64,000 nt of DNA, taken from Brumimicrobium sp. Lineage in GTDB: Bacteria; Bacteroidota; Bacteroidia; Flavobacteriales_D; Crocinitomicaceae. Shown one piece after another: positions 16,969 through 26,994 of the stretch. The notes under the pieces were generated by a model. That model had not been told where the DNA came from and searched no databases. It was given only the letters and a program-made list of their open reading frames with translations. Both the position numbers and the translations under genes were made by a program. Within the stretch, counting starts at the first letter, position 1. The number at the start of each line of letters is the position of its first letter. The stretch lies in assembly GCA_023957385.1 (NCBI GenBank), contig JAMLGZ010000002.1:124001-188000 (forward strand), given 5' to 3'.

Positions 16969-19900
16969 TTAGATTACTTTCTCTAATCGTAATGGTTTTG
17001 TATATAATAAATAACCTTCAGTGGGCTTTCCGCTCATTTCGTTAAGAGCTATACAGTAATTATTTACCTGCTTTTTATAACTTGGACGAGGGGTCCCTGA
17101 TTTAAAATCAACTACTGTAATACTTCTATCGGAAATGTATATTTTATCCGGACGTTTCATTTCTGTTTCATTGATGATGATGTCTTGTTCGTTTATGGTC
17201 TGATTCGCCGTAAAAACAAACGCTTGCTGAGATAGAAGTTGGAGCACTTCTTCTACTGTCTGAGCAATTTCATCTTTCCATTGTTTATTGATTTTACCCG
17301 TAGTGGTGAGTTCTTCAATAATAGATGTTATATCAGATAAATGAGTAATTCTTGAAAGTGCCAAGTGAATCTGATTTCCTTTTTGTTGTTCTTCACTTAA
17401 ATTCTCCGTATCAAGGGCTTCTTCATCTTGCAAAGCTAATTTTGGAAACCATAAGAAATCAGTTAGGTTCGTAGCGTGAAATTCCTGAATATCTGATTCG
17501 GCAGCTTTGGTATTAACTTTTGAGTGTAATTCTCCTATTTGGAAGGAGTTGTCAGTTATTTCTGTAGCAATCTCAGGATGGTTCCAATTCTGAATAATTT
17601 CTGTTATTACTTGACTAATAGATGAATAATCCTTCTCTTTTTCCTTATTAGATTCCTCCAAATACACATATAAACGGTGAATGGGTCGAGTAAAAGCTAC
17701 ATATAAGGTGTTCAACTCATCTAAGAATACTCGTTCATATTCTTCGTTGTATGCGTTAACCATATAATCGGGAATATAATCTTTTCCTTGTTGCTTTATT
17801 CGAGTATATAGTAAGCTACCATCATCTGCAAATAGAAAATGAGTGTTTCGAGAAGTAGAGATATTCCAGTCAACTTTTGGCATTATAACGATTGGAAATT
17901 CTAACCCTTTTGATTTATGAACCGTCATAATTCGAATAGCATTTTCATTTTCTGGCATTTGGAGCGAACTCTTATATAACTTTTCATGCCATCTTTCCAT
18001 AAAAACACGGATATCTGGACCTTCGTGTAAATCAAATTCTTGAAACAACTCCATTAAATGATGTAAGTATGGATTAGATAGTTCATCCTTATGGAGTATC
18101 TTCATCAATTTTTTGCCTAGATCGTACATGTTTTCATACGGAAAAAATAAGCCGTTGATGTTCCCAAAGAAGTCAATAGCAAATTGTATGAAATTAAAAT
18201 TTCCCACCTTTTGATTTATCCAATAGGGTAGAAGTGATTCAACAGGATCTTTATTGAGTGAAACCAGATATGTAGTAGCAAATTTAATTTGCAGTGATTT
18301 ATTTCCTTCGTTTCTTCGTAAATTGATATAATCTATACATAATTGAACGCTTTTATCTGAAGAAACAATTAAACTATCAGAAGAAACAATGGCATATCCC
18401 GCATTGATTAATATCTGAGCAAATAGATTTCCTTCTTTATTATTTCGGCAAAGCACACAGATATCTCCTGGACTGAATCCATCCTTTATACAGGAATCTA
18501 CTTTATCTAATAAGAAAATATCTTCTTTACATGTTTTTTTGGGTTCTAGATGAAAATGTACAGCCCCTCCTTCATTACCCATTGGGTTTTGTTTGATATC
18601 TGCATAATATTCACTTAGATTTTTAGGTGAACGCGCTAGAAAATCCAAAAAAAAGTCATTATTGAATTGAACAATTTCTTTACTAGAACGGTAGTTATCT
18701 TGGAGAGGTAGTTTTTTACCTTGAATTTTAAAATAATGAGATATCTGTTGTAGATTCTGATTCTTTTCTGGATTATATATTTCTGGCAAAGCAACGAATT
18801 GTTCTACTAAGCCATTTCTAAACCGATAAATAGCTTGTTTAGGATCCCCTACAATTAAATTATCATGATTATGTGAAATTGATTCATGAACTAAAGGAAT
18901 TAGGTTTAACCATTGTAAACGACTTGTGTCTTGGAATTCGTCTAGTAAATAGTGATTATATCTATTACCTAATCTTTCATAGATATAGGGAGCCTTTTCT
19001 TCACTTAATAAGGTAGAAATCTTTAAACCAAATTCGTATATACCGATGATATTTTCTTTTTCTTTATATTCCTCAAGTTCATTCGCAACAAACTTCAGAA
19101 GAGCCAGATTATAGAAATCCTTCCGCCTTATTTGTAGAGTAAAATATTTTTTTGCTTTGTCTTCTTCGTAGGTGATTAAATCTTGCACTCGCCTTAAGAG
19201 TTGTGCATCCATAGGTTTTTTTAACACCTTTTCATCATTATTCAGATAGGCGGTAATATAGCTATTTGGAGCATTGACTTTGGAAATACTTCTCTCATCC
19301 AATTTGGATAAAAGATGGAACATGCCACCACTTTTTCCACCTTGGTAATATTCTTCTGGAGAAGTTCCAAGTGAAACAAAATATTCAAATAATTCCTTAC
19401 ATCTAGTTTGATGTTCAATTTCTATCTGTTTAATTTCATTTTGGATGTTTTCATAGGTATCAGTATCGAATGTCTGTTGGAGTAATTCTTTGATATATTT
19501 TTGGTCACGCTCTTTAGTGAGTACTTTACTAAAATCAGCTAAATTATCTTTAAAATCCCACCTGTTCCCATCGTCAGAATTGCGTTTTGCATACGTAACA
19601 GTCAGATTAGTGATTTCTTCCTCGCCTGTAACACCAATTCGAGAGATAAGTTCATCGATAACCTCATTGAGCATTGAATCGGCATCTAAGCTTACCTTAA
19701 AATTATCTTGTAAATCTAGGTCTTTGCTAAATGTACGAATCAAACGTAAACTAAATTTGTCAATAGTTAGCACATTAAAATCGGCATAATTGTGTAATAT
19801 ATTTGAAAGTACATTACCTGCTCTTTTTTCGATTTCTTGAGGAGAAAGTTTAGTAGATTTAATAACCCCATTTATGATGCTAGTTACTTTCTTCTTTTCC

Positions 19901-20145
19901 CCATCTGTGAGTGAATTTGGATGTGCTAACCAATTTAACGCTTGTATGATACGTTCACGCATTTCAAGGGCTGCCTTATTGGTAAAGGTCATAGCCAAGA
20001 TATGTGAAAACTGATTAGGGTTGAAACCATTTACTGGATGATTCCCCAGCACTAGTTTTAAATAGCTTTGTACTAAAGAAAAGGTTTTACCAGAGCCTGC
20101 TGAGGCACTGTAAACTAAAAGAGGTTTCTTTTCCTTTTCCGCCAT
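16969..20145 (-). CDS. AddA/RecB-like UvrD-family helicase-nuclease
   Basis: This is a 1,058-residue superfamily 1A helicase fused to a RecB-type nuclease, expected in double-strand-break end processing. Motifs are Walker A SASAGSGKTFSL (K20), AMTFTNKAALEMRER (Ia), YLLDEFQDTSRLQW (II), VGDPKQAIYRFR (III), the VHKSKGLEFP block (V) and LYVAFTRP (VI). The C-terminal nuclease core is VVDFKSGTPRPSYKKQVNNY (D and K of the PD-(D/E)XK fold). A partner AddB-type gene is not adjacent here and may be elsewhere. It starts eight bases after the prolyl oligopeptidase stop and is likely cotranscribed with it. Confidence 0.9.
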   Translation of the reverse strand: MAEKEKKPLLVYSASAGSGKTFSLVQSYLKLVLGNHPVNGFNPNQFSHILAMTFTNKAALEMRERIIQALNWLAHPNSLTDGEKKKVTSIINGVIKSTKLSPQEIEKRAGNVLSNILHNYADFNVLTIDKFSLRLIRTFSKDLDLQDNFKVSLDADSMLNEVIDELISRIGVTGEEEITNLTVTYAKRNSDDGNRWDFKDNLADFSKVLTKERDQKYIKELLQQTFDTDTYENIQNEIKQIEIEHQTRCKELFEYFVSLGTSPEEYYQGGKSGGMFHLLSKLDERSISKVNAPNSYITAYLNNDEKVLKKPMDAQLLRRVQDLITYEEDKAKKYFTLQIRRKDFYNLALLKFVANELEEYKEKENIIGIYEFGLKISTLLSEEKAPYIYERLGNRYNHYLLDEFQDTSRLQWLNLIPLVHESISHNHDNLIVGDPKQAIYRFRNGLVEQFVALPEIYNPEKNQNLQQISHYFKIQGKKLPLQDNYRSSKEIVQFNNDFFLDFLARSPKNLSEYYADIKQNPMGNEGGAVHFHLEPKKTCKEDIFLLDKVDSCIKDGFSPGDICVLCRNNKEGNLFAQILINAGYAIVSSDSLIVSSDKSVQLCIDYINLRRNEGNKSLQIKFATTYLVSLNKDPVESLLPYWINQKVGNFNFIQFAIDFFGNINGLFFPYENMYDLGKKLMKILHKDELSNPYLHHLMELFQEFDLHEGPDIRVFMERWHEKLYKSSLQMPENENAIRIMTVHKSKGLEFPIVIMPKVDWNISTSRNTHFLFADDGSLLYTRIKQQGKDYIPDYMVNAYNEEYERVFLDELNTLYVAFTRPIHRLYVYLEESNKEKEKDYSSISQVITEIIQNWNHPEIATEITDNSFQIGELHSKVNTKAAESDIQEFHATNLTDFLWFPKLALQDEEALDTENLSEEQQKGNQIHLALSRITHLSDITSIIEELTTTGKINKQWKDEIAQTVEEVLQLLSQQAFVFTANQTINEQDIIINETEMKRPDKIYISDRSITVVDFKSGTPRPSYKKQVNNYCIALNEMSGKPTEGYLLYTKPLRLEKVI

Positions 20146-20153
20146 TCTTTACT

Positions 20154-22289
20154 CTATTTTGGCAATTTGGAAAATCCCATATTATAAAGCGTAAAGCTAT
20201 AAATATCGGCATATTGTTGAATCATCTTACTGACTGGTGTTCCAGCTCCATGTCCCGCATCAGTTTCAATGCGTATTAATACAGGATTATCACCTGTCTG
20301 CTTTGCTTGTAATTCTGCAGCAAATTTAAAGCTATGAGCAGGAACCACTCGGTCGTCATGGTCTCCTGTCATAATCATTGTTGCAGGATACGCTACGCCT
20401 TCTTTAACATTATGGACAGGTGAATATCCTTTTAAATATTCAAACATTTCTTTACTATCTTCTGCAGTTCCATAATCATAAGCCCATCCAGCTCCTGCGG
20501 TAAATTTGTTGTATCTTAGCATATCTAATACACCTACAGCAGGAATAGCTACTTTCATTAAATCTGGACGTTGCGTCATGGTTGCTCCCACTAATAAACC
20601 ACCGTTTGAACCACCGCGAATAGATAGGTAGTCTGAAGAAGTATATTTATTTTCTATTAAATATTCAGCAGCAGCGATGAAATCATCAAAAACATTTTGT
20701 TTTTGCATTTGGGTACCTGCATTGTGCCATTCTTGACCATATTCTCCACCTCCTCTTAAATTGGGAACAGCATATACTCCTCCTAATTCCATCCAAACGG
20801 CACTCAATACGCTAAAACTTGGAGTTAAGCTAATGTTAAATCCGCCATACCCGTATAACATGGTTGGATTCTTTCCCTCTAACTTAATACCTTTCTTATA
20901 GGAAATAATCATAGGAACTTTTGTTCCGTCTTTAGAAGTATAAAACACTTGTTGACTTTCATAATCATTCGGATTAAATTTAATTTTAGATTCTATAAAT
21001 AATTCGGATGTACCTTGTTGAATATTGTATTTATAGATAGTACCAGGAACTACATAATTTGTGAAAGAATAATACAGTTCCTGCTCTTCTTTTTTAGATC
21101 CAAAACCACTTACTGTACCAATACCTGGAAGTGCAACTTCCCGTATAAGTTTTCCTTCGTAATCGTATTGCAGAACATGTGAAATGGCATCTATCATGTA
21201 GCTTGCAAAAATATTTCCACCTGCAATGCTAGGAGAAAGTACATTTTCAGTTTCAGGAATAAAATCTACCCAATTTTCTGGAGAAGGATTTGCAGCATCA
21301 ACGGTAATAATTTTACCATTGGGAGCATCCTTATTGGTATATAGATATAATTTTGAGCCTATATTGTCAAGTAAATAAGTGTCGAAATCATGTGTTCCAA
21401 TTATTGTTACGAAAGGACTATGTGCTTTGGTTAAGTCTTTAATCATAAGCATATTTCCAGTAGTTGAGATGCTCCCGCTCACCAATAGATAGTGATTATC
21501 TTCCGTTACACTACCTGAAATATAGCGATGTTTTTCCGATGCATTAGCCCCGTATATTACTTTATCTTCTTTTTGATGAGTGCCTAATTTGTGATAGTAA
21601 AGTTTATGCTGGTCAGTCATAGCAGACAGTTCACTACCTTTTGGCTTATCATAACTGGAATAATAAAACCCTTCTTCTCCTTTCCAAGAGAGTCCGCTGA
21701 ATTTAATATCTATTAAAGTATCTTCCATTAATTCTTTTGTAGCCGTATTCATTATGAGCACCTTTCTCCAATCACTACCTCCTTCGGAGATGCTATAGGC
21801 TAGTTTACTCCCATCTTCGGAAAAGCTGGTAGCATCTAATGAAATAGTACCATCTTCTTTAAATTTATTTGGATCAAGGAAGACTTCTGCTTGATTAGGA
21901 TTTTCTCCTTTTCTGTATCTATATAAAACAAATTGATTTTGTAGTCCATCGTTTTTATAGAAGTAAGTATAATCCCCTTCATGGAAAGGAGCTCCTATTT
22001 TTTCGTAGTTCCAGATTTCAGTTAAACGTTTTTCTAAATCCTTTTGATAAGGTATCTTACTTAAGTAATCATAGGTAAGTTTGTTTTGAGCTTTTACCCA
22101 TTCAGCAGTTTCTTCACTTCTATCATCTTCTAGCCAACGGTATGGATCTTTCACTTCTATTCCGAAGTAAACATCAACCGTATCTACTTTTTTTGTGTCG
22201 GGATATATCATGGTTAATTTTTCTTGAGTTTTTTCAGTACAACTTATCAAAAGGAGCGCTAGTGGAAAGGCAATGAATTTAGATTTCAT
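20154..22289 (-). CDS. Prolyl oligopeptidase family serine peptidase (S9A), lipoprotein
   Basis: The product is a periplasmic or surface-anchored peptidase that cleaves after proline in short peptides. The N-terminus is a lipoprotein signal ([13 protein letters not shown], Cys17). An N-terminal peptidase segment ([10 protein letters not shown]) is followed by a seven-bladed beta-propeller (about residues 100-440). The alpha/beta-hydrolase domain has the nucleophile in RGGSNGGLL (Ser561), an Asp in [10 protein letters not shown] and a His in DAGHGAG. Its 711 residues fit S9A. It is the first gene of a unit with the helicase-nuclease, eight bases apart. Confidence 0.93.
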   Translation of the reverse strand: MKSKFIAFPLALLLISCTEKTQEKLTMIYPDTKKVDTVDVYFGIEVKDPYRWLEDDRSEETAEWVKAQNKLTYDYLSKIPYQKDLEKRLTEIWNYEKIGAPFHEGDYTYFYKNDGLQNQFVLYRYRKGENPNQAEVFLDPNKFKEDGTISLDATSFSEDGSKLAYSISEGGSDWRKVLIMNTATKELMEDTLIDIKFSGLSWKGEEGFYYSSYDKPKGSELSAMTDQHKLYYHKLGTHQKEDKVIYGANASEKHRYISGSVTEDNHYLLVSGSISTTGNMLMIKDLTKAHSPFVTIIGTHDFDTYLLDNIGSKLYLYTNKDAPNGKIITVDAANPSPENWVDFIPETENVLSPSIAGGNIFASYMIDAISHVLQYDYEGKLIREVALPGIGTVSGFGSKKEEQELYYSFTNYVVPGTIYKYNIQQGTSELFIESKIKFNPNDYESQQVFYTSKDGTKVPMIISYKKGIKLEGKNPTMLYGYGGFNISLTPSFSVLSAVWMELGGVYAVPNLRGGGEYGQEWHNAGTQMQKQNVFDDFIAAAEYLIENKYTSSDYLSIRGGSNGGLLVGATMTQRPDLMKVAIPAVGVLDMLRYNKFTAGAGWAYDYGTAEDSKEMFEYLKGYSPVHNVKEGVAYPATMIMTGDHDDRVVPAHSFKFAAELQAKQTGDNPVLIRIETDAGHGAGTPVSKMIQQYADIYSFTLYNMGFSKLPK

Positions 22290-22348
22290 AGTTTGAATTT
22301 TAGAGATACTAAAGATATAAATTTTATGTTATAAAATGTTATCATAAA

Positions 22349-22376
22349 AAAAGGGGATTCTCAGAATCCCCTTTTT
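22349..22376 (-). terminator. Intrinsic terminator of the M43 protease gene
   Basis: A long perfect stem (GGGGATTC/GAATCCCC extended by A-T pairs on both sides, three-base loop) lies just downstream of the minus-strand protease stop, with a T-run on the minus strand. Confidence 0.8.
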
Positions 22377-22395
22377 AGGTTTTATTTTAATTTCC

Positions 22396-24564
22396 TTATT
22401 CTAGAATTAATTTCTTTTGAATTAATTTGTCGTTTTGACGAATCTTTAAGATATAAACTCCTTTAGCGGCTTTATTATTTACAGCTAAATTCATCATAGA
22501 CTGACCCATTGGTAGTTCAGAAGTACTGATAACTCTTCCAGCAATGTCATATAGTTGAACATTTGCTCCACCCCATTGAGTTGCATCATAGTTTATATTC
22601 CAACCTGTTGAGGCATTACTTGGATTTGGGTAAACACTGATTTGACTATTTAAGTCTTCCGCATCTGTAGCAAGAACACCACTTACATTGATATTATCGA
22701 TAGAAATGTTATTAGATTGATCAGAAGCTAAATATTCAAATTTAAACATTACATGACTTTTATTAAGAGTTGCCACGCTAAATGATGCATTGGTCCATGT
22801 AGAATTTGCATCTGGTTTAAAAGATTCCCATCCTGTTCCGTTGTTTACCAAATTTTTAGGTAATATCTTATTTCTCAATTGCCAAGAATTTCCACAGTCA
22901 ATTGAAGAATATACCCAAAGTTCTTCAGTCATTTCTGTTAAGCTTGTAGCATCAGTTGCACAAGCATAATCAAATGAAAGAGTACCATTGCTAACTAACG
23001 ATAAATCCATAGGTTGAGTTACAAATGAAACCTTAGAACCTCCTCTTCTCACTTTGAAGAATGACTCAGGAGATAATGGAAGTGGATTTGTATAAGGGTT
23101 AGACATATCCAAGAAGATAGCACCTGATCCGTTTGTTCCTACATTTGGAAGTACTTCCCAAGCATAGTCATAGTTTTGAGGATTCAATGCAATTCCAGCA
23201 TATTGTTGACTAGGAGTATTGAAATCAATATTTACTAATCCATTGAATACTGGCCAATTTGGAGCAATCCAAATAAAGCTTTCTTTTGTAATGGTATTAC
23301 TTTTCCCATGATCTTCCACTTTTAAGGTAACAGTTTTCCATCCTGGAGAAGTAAAAGAAACGGTAGGGTTAACATCATTTGAAGTTGTAACGTCTGCATC
23401 TTCAAAAGTCCAAGTATATGTTGGACTGCTTGTAGTAATTCCCCATGAATAATTGTTGAATTTCACAGAAGATCCCACACAAGAAACGATTTCTTTTGAA
23501 TTGGTGAAGAAGTCAGCCACAGGATCTGCAACCACTCCATCAGGAATAGAGTTAGCTAAATTTGCTTCACTTACCATTGTCATTCTACCAGATGTATTTG
23601 ATTTTAATGAGGTTCTCATATATTTCACCTGAAGTTGGGTAAACATGTGGCTGCAATATGAGTAGTCCATGTAATTCTGGAAATTCTCAACAACAGTATC
23701 GTTACAAATCATAGCATTATCAGGGTATGTTTTTCCAGAATGTGGAGGATATCCTGAAGGATAAGATTGATTCAAAGGACAGAAATCATATCCTCTTGTT
23801 CTTGGAGTATCTTCAATTCCATCATCACCGCAAGCTTGCATTGGATCATTGTTATCACCCCAAACGTGTGGCAATCCTAAATAGTGACCTACTTCATGTG
23901 TTACTGCACGTGATGAATACGGATTACTAGTACCATTATCTGCAACATAATTATGAAGAACAACTACTCCATCCATAAATCCAGCAGCGCCTTCAACGTT
24001 AGTTGGATATTGAGAATATCCAGCAGCACCAGAATAAATCTTCTTAACAGTCCAAATATTTAAATAACGACTTCTTGGCCACTGGTCTAATTTGGAATAT
24101 GCATCTCCGATATTAGATTCATGAGTAAAATGTCTTACAATACCAGTAGTAGGGTTACCAACTGGATCTTGTGTAGCTAATTTAAATCGGATATATGCTT
24201 TCCCTATGATTGATTGAAATTCAGGGATAACACTTGCTGTATCAGCATTTAACTTTGCATAATCTCTATTTAAGATATCAATTTGTCTATGGATTTGAGC
24301 ATCTGAAATATTTTCTACACCATATTCATGAAGAACATGAAAAACTACTGGAATGGTAAAAATAATAGTATCTGGCTCTTCACCATCTTTGTCAAACACT
24401 CCGTTTGAGTTCCTAAATTGAGCCATCTGTTCATAGAAGGCCTCTTTTAGTTCGGGATGAGTTGCCCATAAATCGTTGGTTAATTCACTTGTTCCACACC
24501 AATTATCTTGCTGAGCTCCCACAAAAAGAGGAAATGCTAAAAGAATATAAATCAGATACTTCAT
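22396..24564 (-). CDS. M43-type (pappalysin-like) zinc metalloprotease with PKD and T9SS sorting domains
   Basis: This secreted protease is exported by Sec and then the type IX system. After a signal peptide (residues 1-17) and a propeptide-like region, the catalytic domain carries HEVGHYLGLPH (H223, E224, H227, H233), the extended metzincin zinc motif. A PKD domain (about residues 350-430) is followed by a jelly-roll-like domain (about 440-630). The C-terminal type A sorting domain contains VYPNPSN and ends KGVYILKIRQNDKLIQKKLILE. Its 722 residues fit other Flavobacteriales M43 proteins, which digest extracellular protein. It is monocistronic with a strong terminator. Confidence 0.9.
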   Translation of the reverse strand: MKYLIYILLAFPLFVGAQQDNWCGTSELTNDLWATHPELKEAFYEQMAQFRNSNGVFDKDGEEPDTIIFTIPVVFHVLHEYGVENISDAQIHRQIDILNRDYAKLNADTASVIPEFQSIIGKAYIRFKLATQDPVGNPTTGIVRHFTHESNIGDAYSKLDQWPRSRYLNIWTVKKIYSGAAGYSQYPTNVEGAAGFMDGVVVLHNYVADNGTSNPYSSRAVTHEVGHYLGLPHVWGDNNDPMQACGDDGIEDTPRTRGYDFCPLNQSYPSGYPPHSGKTYPDNAMICNDTVVENFQNYMDYSYCSHMFTQLQVKYMRTSLKSNTSGRMTMVSEANLANSIPDGVVADPVADFFTNSKEIVSCVGSSVKFNNYSWGITTSSPTYTWTFEDADVTTSNDVNPTVSFTSPGWKTVTLKVEDHGKSNTITKESFIWIAPNWPVFNGLVNIDFNTPSQQYAGIALNPQNYDYAWEVLPNVGTNGSGAIFLDMSNPYTNPLPLSPESFFKVRRGGSKVSFVTQPMDLSLVSNGTLSFDYACATDATSLTEMTEELWVYSSIDCGNSWQLRNKILPKNLVNNGTGWESFKPDANSTWTNASFSVATLNKSHVMFKFEYLASDQSNNISIDNINVSGVLATDAEDLNSQISVYPNPSNASTGWNINYDATQWGGANVQLYDIAGRVISTSELPMGQSMMNLAVNNKAAKGVYILKIRQNDKLIQKKLILE

Positions 24565-24756
24565 GTTATAAAATTTAATTATTTGTTTCTTTTTTAGTTG
24601 TGCCTTTGTTTTACTATTACGTATTCAACATGTATAACGTTGGCTAAATTCATAAATAAATCAAGATGTCAAATATACATTATTTTTATTTATTTCAATA
24701 ACTTCCTTCTAATTTTTATAGAAAAAGAGAATATTCTAAATGCACAACGGGTTATT
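24565..24756. other. Intergenic region without recognisable features
   Basis: It lies between the M43 protease start and the acid phosphatase stop. I see no small gene, hairpin terminator or -7 box. Confidence 0.55.
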
Positions 24757-25578
24757 CTAATATCCTTTTAAATTTGATTTCCAAATAGAATCCTTTTGTT
24801 CGGTTGTCCAGTTATATTTTCCCTGATAGATACCTTTACTTTCCCAATCGCCATACATAGGGTTTGGCAGTACAATAAAATTATACCCGAATTTTAAATG
24901 AATCGCATCTACAATCTGATTGCGTTTTTGAGTTGAATTTACAATAAATTCAGAAGAGAAATCGGATAGATTATCTCCCATGAATAATAATACAGTATAG
25001 TTTGCTAATACCTTGTCAAAACGTACTTGTTTAGAACTCTCAGTAGTTTTAAATAACAGATGCTCATTATCTGCAAATGGAAATTGAATCTGTTTCATAT
25101 TCTCCAACGTAGCTTCCTTCTCATGTTCCATACGGTTTGAAATGTAAAACACCTCAACTCCTTTGTTTTTCGCATAATTTAGAAAATCAGTAGCTCCTGG
25201 AATAGCCAGTGCCGTTTTATGATTTACCCAATCTGTCCAGTCTGCTGCTGTATATTCTTTGTTGTCTAAAATTAAACGTGCATTGTATGGGCTATTATCC
25301 ATTACTGTTTCGTCTATGTCCGTGATAATTGCAAGTTTTTTCCCTTTGAGCGATTCATCTGCTAGAAATTGATCCAAACGCAATTGGGCAAGATTAAATG
25401 CTTGATAGCATAAGGCTCTATATTCACCAGCATTTTGTTGCCAAAGTACTGATTGGATGGAATATTCTCGAGTATTATAAATATGTGCATCTTCTTCTTG
25501 TGAAACTGTATTTTTTGTAGTTGAACAGCTTAGAAGAATAGCAAAAGCTAGGATAAAAGATACAAATTTGTATTTCAT
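24757..25578 (-). CDS. 5'-nucleotidase, lipoprotein e(P4) family (class C acid phosphatase)
   Basis: This HAD-superfamily outer-membrane phosphatase dephosphorylates nucleotides in the periplasm so that nucleosides can be taken up. The lipobox is LLSC (Cys18). The nucleophile motif ITDIDETVMDNSPYNA contains D87 and D89, followed by VFYISNR (motif II) and LFMGDNLSDF (motif IV), all matching the e(P4)/class C family. The length of 273 residues is standard. A TAnnTTTG box ends five bases upstream of the ATG, so the mRNA may be nearly leaderless. It is divergent from the next hypothetical gene. Confidence 0.92.
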   Translation of the reverse strand: MKYKFVSFILAFAILLSCSTTKNTVSQEEDAHIYNTREYSIQSVLWQQNAGEYRALCYQAFNLAQLRLDQFLADESLKGKKLAIITDIDETVMDNSPYNARLILDNKEYTAADWTDWVNHKTALAIPGATDFLNYAKNKGVEVFYISNRMEHEKEATLENMKQIQFPFADNEHLLFKTTESSKQVRFDKVLANYTVLLFMGDNLSDFSSEFIVNSTQKRNQIVDAIHLKFGYNFIVLPNPMYGDWESKGIYQGKYNWTTEQKDSIWKSNLKGY

Positions 25579-25583
25579 ATGTT

Positions 25584-25591
25584 CAAAATTA
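25584..25591 (-). promoter_or_regulatory. Bacteroidota -7 promoter box (TAATTTTG) close to the acid phosphatase ATG
   Basis: The minus strand reads TAATTTTG and ends five bases before the ATG, implying a very short or absent 5' leader. Confidence 0.4.
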
Positions 25592-25694
25592 GATGGGCTA
25601 AATTACTAATTTTAGTGAGAGTGAACAAGAGGGAATTTCCACATTTGTGAAATTTGGTTATATTTTTGTTATTTTTAAAACCAAAACACGTATC

Positions 25695-26927
25695 ATGATA
25701 AAATCGATCCATACCCTTTTATTCATTGTAATCATAACTTTACCAACAATATATTCTCAAACTATTGAATTTCCGAATGGAAAATTCCCATTTACGCAAA
25801 CCGTGGAATGGTCTGGAAGGGGAAGTTTATTTTATGCTTCAGATCCATCAGGTAAAACAGAAGAAATTAATATCTGTCTTTTAAATCAAACTGGAGTTAT
25901 TGACTGGACCCGTTCAGTATATCCAAAAGCTAAGGGAACTCATTTGATTTTATCAGGGATGGCAGATTACTTTTATTTTGTAGATGATTTTGTACCTGTG
26001 AATAATGCTATTCGCTATAATCAGGTGAATATCAGCGGAAGCGTGACTCCTACTAAAGTGGATTTACTCAATGTGATTAGTAGTTATAAATACCGAAATA
26101 TAGTAGATCTTGTGTTAAAGGATGTAATTAGTACGCCAAAATCTTTGGTTTTTTATTTTCAGCTTACGACTCCAGATAAAACAGCGATTGAGAATATTTT
26201 TGTTTCCATTACCCATCATAATAACCGTGTATATCATTGCAAAGGACCTGTTTCACATCCCGACTTAATTTCTCAGGGAAAAGAGGATGCTTTTGTCTTT
26301 TCGGGGGCTTTTGAAGATGCTATTTCATTCTCTCGATTTGCAGGAGGTGCAGTAGAATTTTTCTCATTTTCGTCAAAAGCTGAGCCATTAGTGGGGCATA
26401 CCTATAAAATTACGGGAGCAGATGCCATTTCTTCTAAAATCCATTTTGTGTCTCTAAACGGAAGCGCCTATATTGAAAAAGAGATGAAACGTATAGCCAC
26501 TGCCTATGGAAAAGGAATATTTGTAAATGGATATTTTTATTATGTGATGAATGACGCTAAAGACCGTTGTTTAAAGATATTTAGAAGAGATGATAAAGGA
26601 AACCTTGTACAAATAAATACATGTGAAAATCCTGCAAAATCGGCTAAGAAATACAGTGGTGATATTACGTTTATCAGTTTGGGTGAAAAATTGATTGTGA
26701 TTGGAGATATTGACAAAAGCGTAAGCGCTTTTGAAATTTTAAATGATAAGGTAACTTCCATAGATGCTGCCAAAGTGAATAAGGATATAATTCAAAGAAA
26801 TCCTAGTTCTTTCTATGTTGGAAATAATTCTTCACGTTTTATTCATTATATAAATGGGGCGCCTTATTACGTAGATCCTAGTGACTTGACACAAGCTATA
26901 ATTTCCTTGAAAAAGCTCGATAAGTAG
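25695..26927 (+). CDS. Exported hypothetical protein
   Basis: I do not recognise the family. The protein starts with a clear signal peptide (SIHTLLFIVIITLPTIYSQ), so the ATG is preferred over an in-frame GTG 16 codons earlier. The remaining 390 or so residues are rich in beta-strand-like segments with regularly spaced VDW/TDW and FVxxGYFYYVMND motifs, compatible with a beta-propeller, but no repeat is clear enough to assign one. There is no T9SS sorting domain, lipobox or membrane anchor, so a periplasmic location is likely. It lies upstream of the large histidine kinase; a sensory connection is speculative. Confidence 0.7.
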   Translation: MIKSIHTLLFIVIITLPTIYSQTIEFPNGKFPFTQTVEWSGRGSLFYASDPSGKTEEINICLLNQTGVIDWTRSVYPKAKGTHLILSGMADYFYFVDDFVPVNNAIRYNQVNISGSVTPTKVDLLNVISSYKYRNIVDLVLKDVISTPKSLVFYFQLTTPDKTAIENIFVSITHHNNRVYHCKGPVSHPDLISQGKEDAFVFSGAFEDAISFSRFAGGAVEFFSFSSKAEPLVGHTYKITGADAISSKIHFVSLNGSAYIEKEMKRIATAYGKGIFVNGYFYYVMNDAKDRCLKIFRRDDKGNLVQINTCENPAKSAKKYSGDITFISLGEKLIVIGDIDKSVSAFEILNDKVTSIDAAKVNKDIIQRNPSSFYVGNNSSRFIHYINGAPYYVDPSDLTQAIISLKKLDK

Positions 26928-26980
26928 CCATACGTTATTTATTTCTATAGAATATAAGAATATGGTTCACTGATTTTATT

Positions 26981-26988
26981 TAGATTTG
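26981..26988 (+). promoter_or_regulatory. Bacteroidota -7 promoter box (TAGATTTG) close to the histidine kinase ATG
   Basis: The match to TAnnTTTG ends six bases before the ATG at 26995, so the transcript would start at or near the start codon. Confidence 0.4.
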
Positions 26989-26994
26989 TTTGTT